Source of the DNA: an uncultured Clostridium sp.
GTDB lineage: Bacteria; Bacillota; Clostridia; TANB77; CAG-508
Reading direction: 5' to 3'
Assembly: GCA_900555835.1 (NCBI GenBank)
Contig: USMK01000029.1
Location: 1-18,644, forward strand
DNA length: 18,644 nt
A program made the translations under genes and the position numbers. Shown piece by piece: positions 16,231 to 18,644 of this stretch. The notes under the pieces are model-generated. The model was not told the origin of the DNA and searched no databases. It saw only the letters and a list, made by a program, of their open reading frames with translations. The stretch's first letter is position 1; each line of letters starts with the position of its first letter.

Positions 16231-18644
16231 TCATTCCTCCAACTTTGTACATCTTACGAATTCAGTTCTGCCGGCGCTGTCACCTGTGCCTAGTTGCCCA
16301 TAATCATTCTTGCCTATTCCGTATACTTCTCCACTTTTGCTGGCAAATATAGCAAAGCCGTTACCTAGGCTCATATAGCGTATATTTGCTGGCAAGCCTT
16401 CTAGTTTTACTGGGGTTGGATAAATTCCTCCCACTTCATAGCTTGGCCCTAGGATGCCGTAAGTATTGTAGCCCCAGCCGTAAATTTCTCCGTTTGATAA
16501 TAATGCTAAGCTTAGTCCATCTTGTGTTAATACTTGTTTTACGGTTGTTCCCTCTTTTATGGTTAACTCTTGGAAGTCTCCTGATGTACTACTTACACTT
16601 GTATTATTTCCAGACATATCTTTATTGTTAGACATTGCATACAATTTGCCATCTTCTGTTAGAATTAAAGTATTTGTTCCGCCTATCCCTCCTGAGTTTA
16701 TAAAAGAATACTCGATGTCCTTAATTTTATCCTTAATTTGTTCCAGTATATTACTTGTTACTTCTTTAGGATAATTAGTTACTTTTCCTATTCCAAGTAC
16801 ATCAAAATCTCCTGTTCTCCCTGGTAGCAATATAAATGTTTCCGCACCTGCCCAATATATCTTATGTTCTTCTGTTGTAAATACTGCACTACCTCCTATT
16901 TTAGATGTATAAATATTATTAACATTTTCAAATGACTCTATTCCATCTTTGGTTACTTGTACATAATTCTCTCTTGAATCATATTCTCCCCACATTCCTG
17001 TAGCAGGAGCTCCAACGGCCCATAAAGCTCCATCATTTTTTATTACATATTTTGAGCTACCAGAAGATATAATTTTCTTTGCATTCTCTATTTTATTATT
17101 AGCACCACTCGTTACACTTGAATATATTTTTCCATTTTTATCTACTATACTTATATTACCTCCTTTTCCCTGCACAAATAATGCATTTTCAAATACTTTT
17201 CTTAAATTATAACTTGACTTTTCTCCTATTTTGCATATATTAGGGTTACTTTCTATATATATTTTTTGGTCATTATTCATATATATATACATAAGTTTAT
17301 TCTGTTGAAATTCATATTCATCATATTTATTATTATAGCTTACTGTATTTTCTTCTCTTTTATATGCACATAAGTTACTAAAATTAAGTGTATACAAATT
17401 TCCATTTACTATAATTTTATTTATTCCGATTAAAGTCACAGTATCATTTGCTTTTGCATCAATATTTATTTGTTTAGTTTCAGTTCCTTTTAACCTATAA
17501 TATAATTTGTTGTCTTTCGTCAACCAAACAACATATGAATCCTGAACTTTTACTTGTTTTACATTATTAGCTATTTCTATGGCATTTTTTATAGGAATAC
17601 TTTTATCTGTATCAAACTGATATGCTATACCGCAACCATACATAACATTATTAGAATTAATAAAATAAGTTGATAAATTTCCTAATTCGATTTGTTTAGA
17701 ATTAGCATAATTTCCTAGTAACATAAATTCAGTTTGAATTCCTCCTTTTCCCAATAATCCCACCATATATCCTGCTCCATATAAATCTCCATTATCCATT
17801 ACTATTAATGCTGTTGAAAATTGAGAACCGGAGCTCACCTGTATTTCTTTTATAGTATTTCCATTTATATAATCTATTCTTGTCCATTTAGAGTAATTAT
17901 TACTATTGCTTTGCCCTAATACTCCTTGCCCATTTTGTCCACACGCCCATAGCATTCCTTCGGTATCCACTATAAATGTATTATAATCTCCTGCCCATAC
18001 TTTTGTTGCTTTTACATTTTCCTTTCCTTCACATCTTCCATCTAATATTTTCGTTGGTTCTACAACTAAGAAGGAATGTCCTAATCCTAATTTGTTATAG
18101 TCATTAGCTCCCCACGCCCATAAATCGTTGTTTTGGTCTATTACATATGCCGTTCCTGTACTAAAATACACGTGACCTGCATACCAGTCGGCTGTTAGCG
18201 TATCTGGTAAACTCATTCTATTGTCAAATCTTTCGTTTATTGCTTTTAAATCAAATTCGTCCCAGCTATTGTTTATTGCATTTACTTCACTACTTGTGTA
18301 GCCTGAATTTGTTGTTTTTTCTCCTAGTACTTTTAAAGTTCCATCTCCGTATAATTTATACGTATTATTTGCTACTGTTATATATTCTGGTTCAGCTTCG
18401 TTATTTAATGGAATTATTACATATATATCATTTTTCTTGTATTTTACTCCTGATAAATTTATTACTTTGTAAGTATCTCCTTCTACGTATATTACTAGAT
18501 TTTCTGCTTCTTCTTGGCTTATGTTTAATTTAGTATAATCCAATTTATAGAATTGGCTATAATCTATTTGTTCAAATGTTGGTATATTGGTTGTTCCTTT
18601 TTCTGCTGTTAAATTTAGCAATGTATACTTTACTCCATCTGGTA
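16231..18644 (-). CDS. RCC1-repeat protein, 5' end outside the window
   Basis: The C-terminal ~804 residues of a larger protein; the frame stays open to the window edge and the first in-window residues (PDGVKYTLLNL) have no start. After an N-terminal region of about 140 residues with beta-rich, possibly pilin-like or wall-protein character, RCC1/BNR-type beta-propeller repeats run to the end. Each has an aromatic-glycine core such as DLWAWGANDYNKLGLG, MLWACGQNGQGVLG, EIYGWGYNTYGILG and EVYGIGKNDYGQLG. I count at least seven recognisable or degenerate blades. Bacterial RCC1 proteins are mostly surface or secreted and act in protein binding; this one's partner is unknown. Repeats in the middle (about residues 300-500) are degenerate. 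It is terminated at 16184-16218. The RCC1 fold is secure; localisation is inferred from composition. Confidence 0.85.
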   Translation of the reverse strand, partial: PDGVKYTLLNLTAEKGTTNIPTFEQIDYSQFYKLDYTKLNISQEEAENLVIYVEGDTYKVINLSGVKYKKNDIYVIIPLNNEAEPEYITVANNTYKLYGDGTLKVLGEKTTNSGYTSSEVNAINNSWDEFDLKAINERFDNRMSLPDTLTADWYAGHVYFSTGTAYVIDQNNDLWAWGANDYNKLGLGHSFLVVEPTKILDGRCEGKENVKATKVWAGDYNTFIVDTEGMLWACGQNGQGVLGQSNSNNYSKWTRIDYINGNTIKEIQVSSGSQFSTALIVMDNGDLYGAGYMVGLLGKGGIQTEFMLLGNYANSKQIELGNLSTYFINSNNVMYGCGIAYQFDTDKSIPIKNAIEIANNVKQVKVQDSYVVWLTKDNKLYYRLKGTETKQINIDAKANDTVTLIGINKIIVNGNLYTLNFSNLCAYKREENTVSYNNKYDEYEFQQNKLMYIYMNNDQKIYIESNPNICKIGEKSSYNLRKVFENALFVQGKGGNISIVDKNGKIYSSVTSGANNKIENAKKIISSGSSKYVIKNDGALWAVGAPATGMWGEYDSRENYVQVTKDGIESFENVNNIYTSKIGGSAVFTTEEHKIYWAGAETFILLPGRTGDFDVLGIGKVTNYPKEVTSNILEQIKDKIKDIEYSFINSGGIGGTNTLILTEDGKLYAMSNNKDMSGNNTSVSSTSGDFQELTIKEGTTVKQVLTQDGLSLALLSNGEIYGWGYNTYGILGPSYEVGGIYPTPVKLEGLPANIRYMSLGNGFAIFASKSGEVYGIGKNDYGQLGTGDSAGRTEFVRCTKLEE

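Noticed and set aside
1..18644. CRISPR arrays, tRNA, rRNA or insertion sequences
   Set aside because: I saw no spaced direct repeats, tRNA cloverleaf or CCA-type ends, rRNA-like sequence, or transposase motifs on either strand.

Overview
This window looks like a chromosomal segment of an AT-rich, Gram-positive, low-GC Firmicute, probably an uncultured gut-type Clostridia. The evidence is the strong AGGAGG-type ribosome binding sites, near-consensus TTGACA/TATAAT promoters with 17-bp spacers, A/T-ending codons, and the gene families present (G5/3D cell-wall protein, ClpE-type unfoldase, BofC-like protein, SH3-NlpC/P60 hydrolase, SMC, ComEC, HD-GYP).

Layout from left to right: (1) a G5/3D-domain cell-wall protein on the minus strand, with its own promoter and terminator; (2) a divergent plus-strand pair, a ClpE-type zinc-finger AAA+ unfoldase followed by pgsA, ending in a bidirectional hairpin; (3) a minus-strand run from about 8956 down to 4345 with a perfect consensus promoter: SH3-NlpC/P60 endopeptidase, then comEC, then a BofC-C-like membrane-anchored protein; (4) two orphan single-gene units (8985-10252, minus) with their own promoters and terminators and different codon use, probably acquired; (5) smc (minus), divergent from an HD-GYP gene (plus); (6) rsmA/ksgA (minus); (7) a degraded stretch with the 3' remnant of an XRE-type regulator and a 52-codon ORF; (8) the C-terminal ~800 residues of a secreted-looking RCC1-repeat protein (minus), cut by the window edge.

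The main observation concerns reading frame. Four single-base +1 frame changes occur in this window, three in comEC and one in smc, and all four sit on the same quadruplet, C-GGA. In each, the zero-frame A-site codon is CGG, the next base is A, and the conserved protein resumes one base later at a GGA glycine codon. By my reading CGG is not used as an in-frame codon anywhere else in the native genes here (about 5,300 codons). The only ordinary CGG codons lie in the two foreign-looking genes. With all four sites joined, smc encodes 1182 residues and comEC about 779-792, both normal for their families. The best reading is that this lineage tolerates or decodes +1 shifts at CGGA, for example because CGG is unassigned or because a tRNA-Gly reads a quadruplet. 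It is less likely that two core genes decayed independently or that sequencing errors fell on the same motif four times. This inference needs genome-wide tRNA, homologue and proteomic checks.
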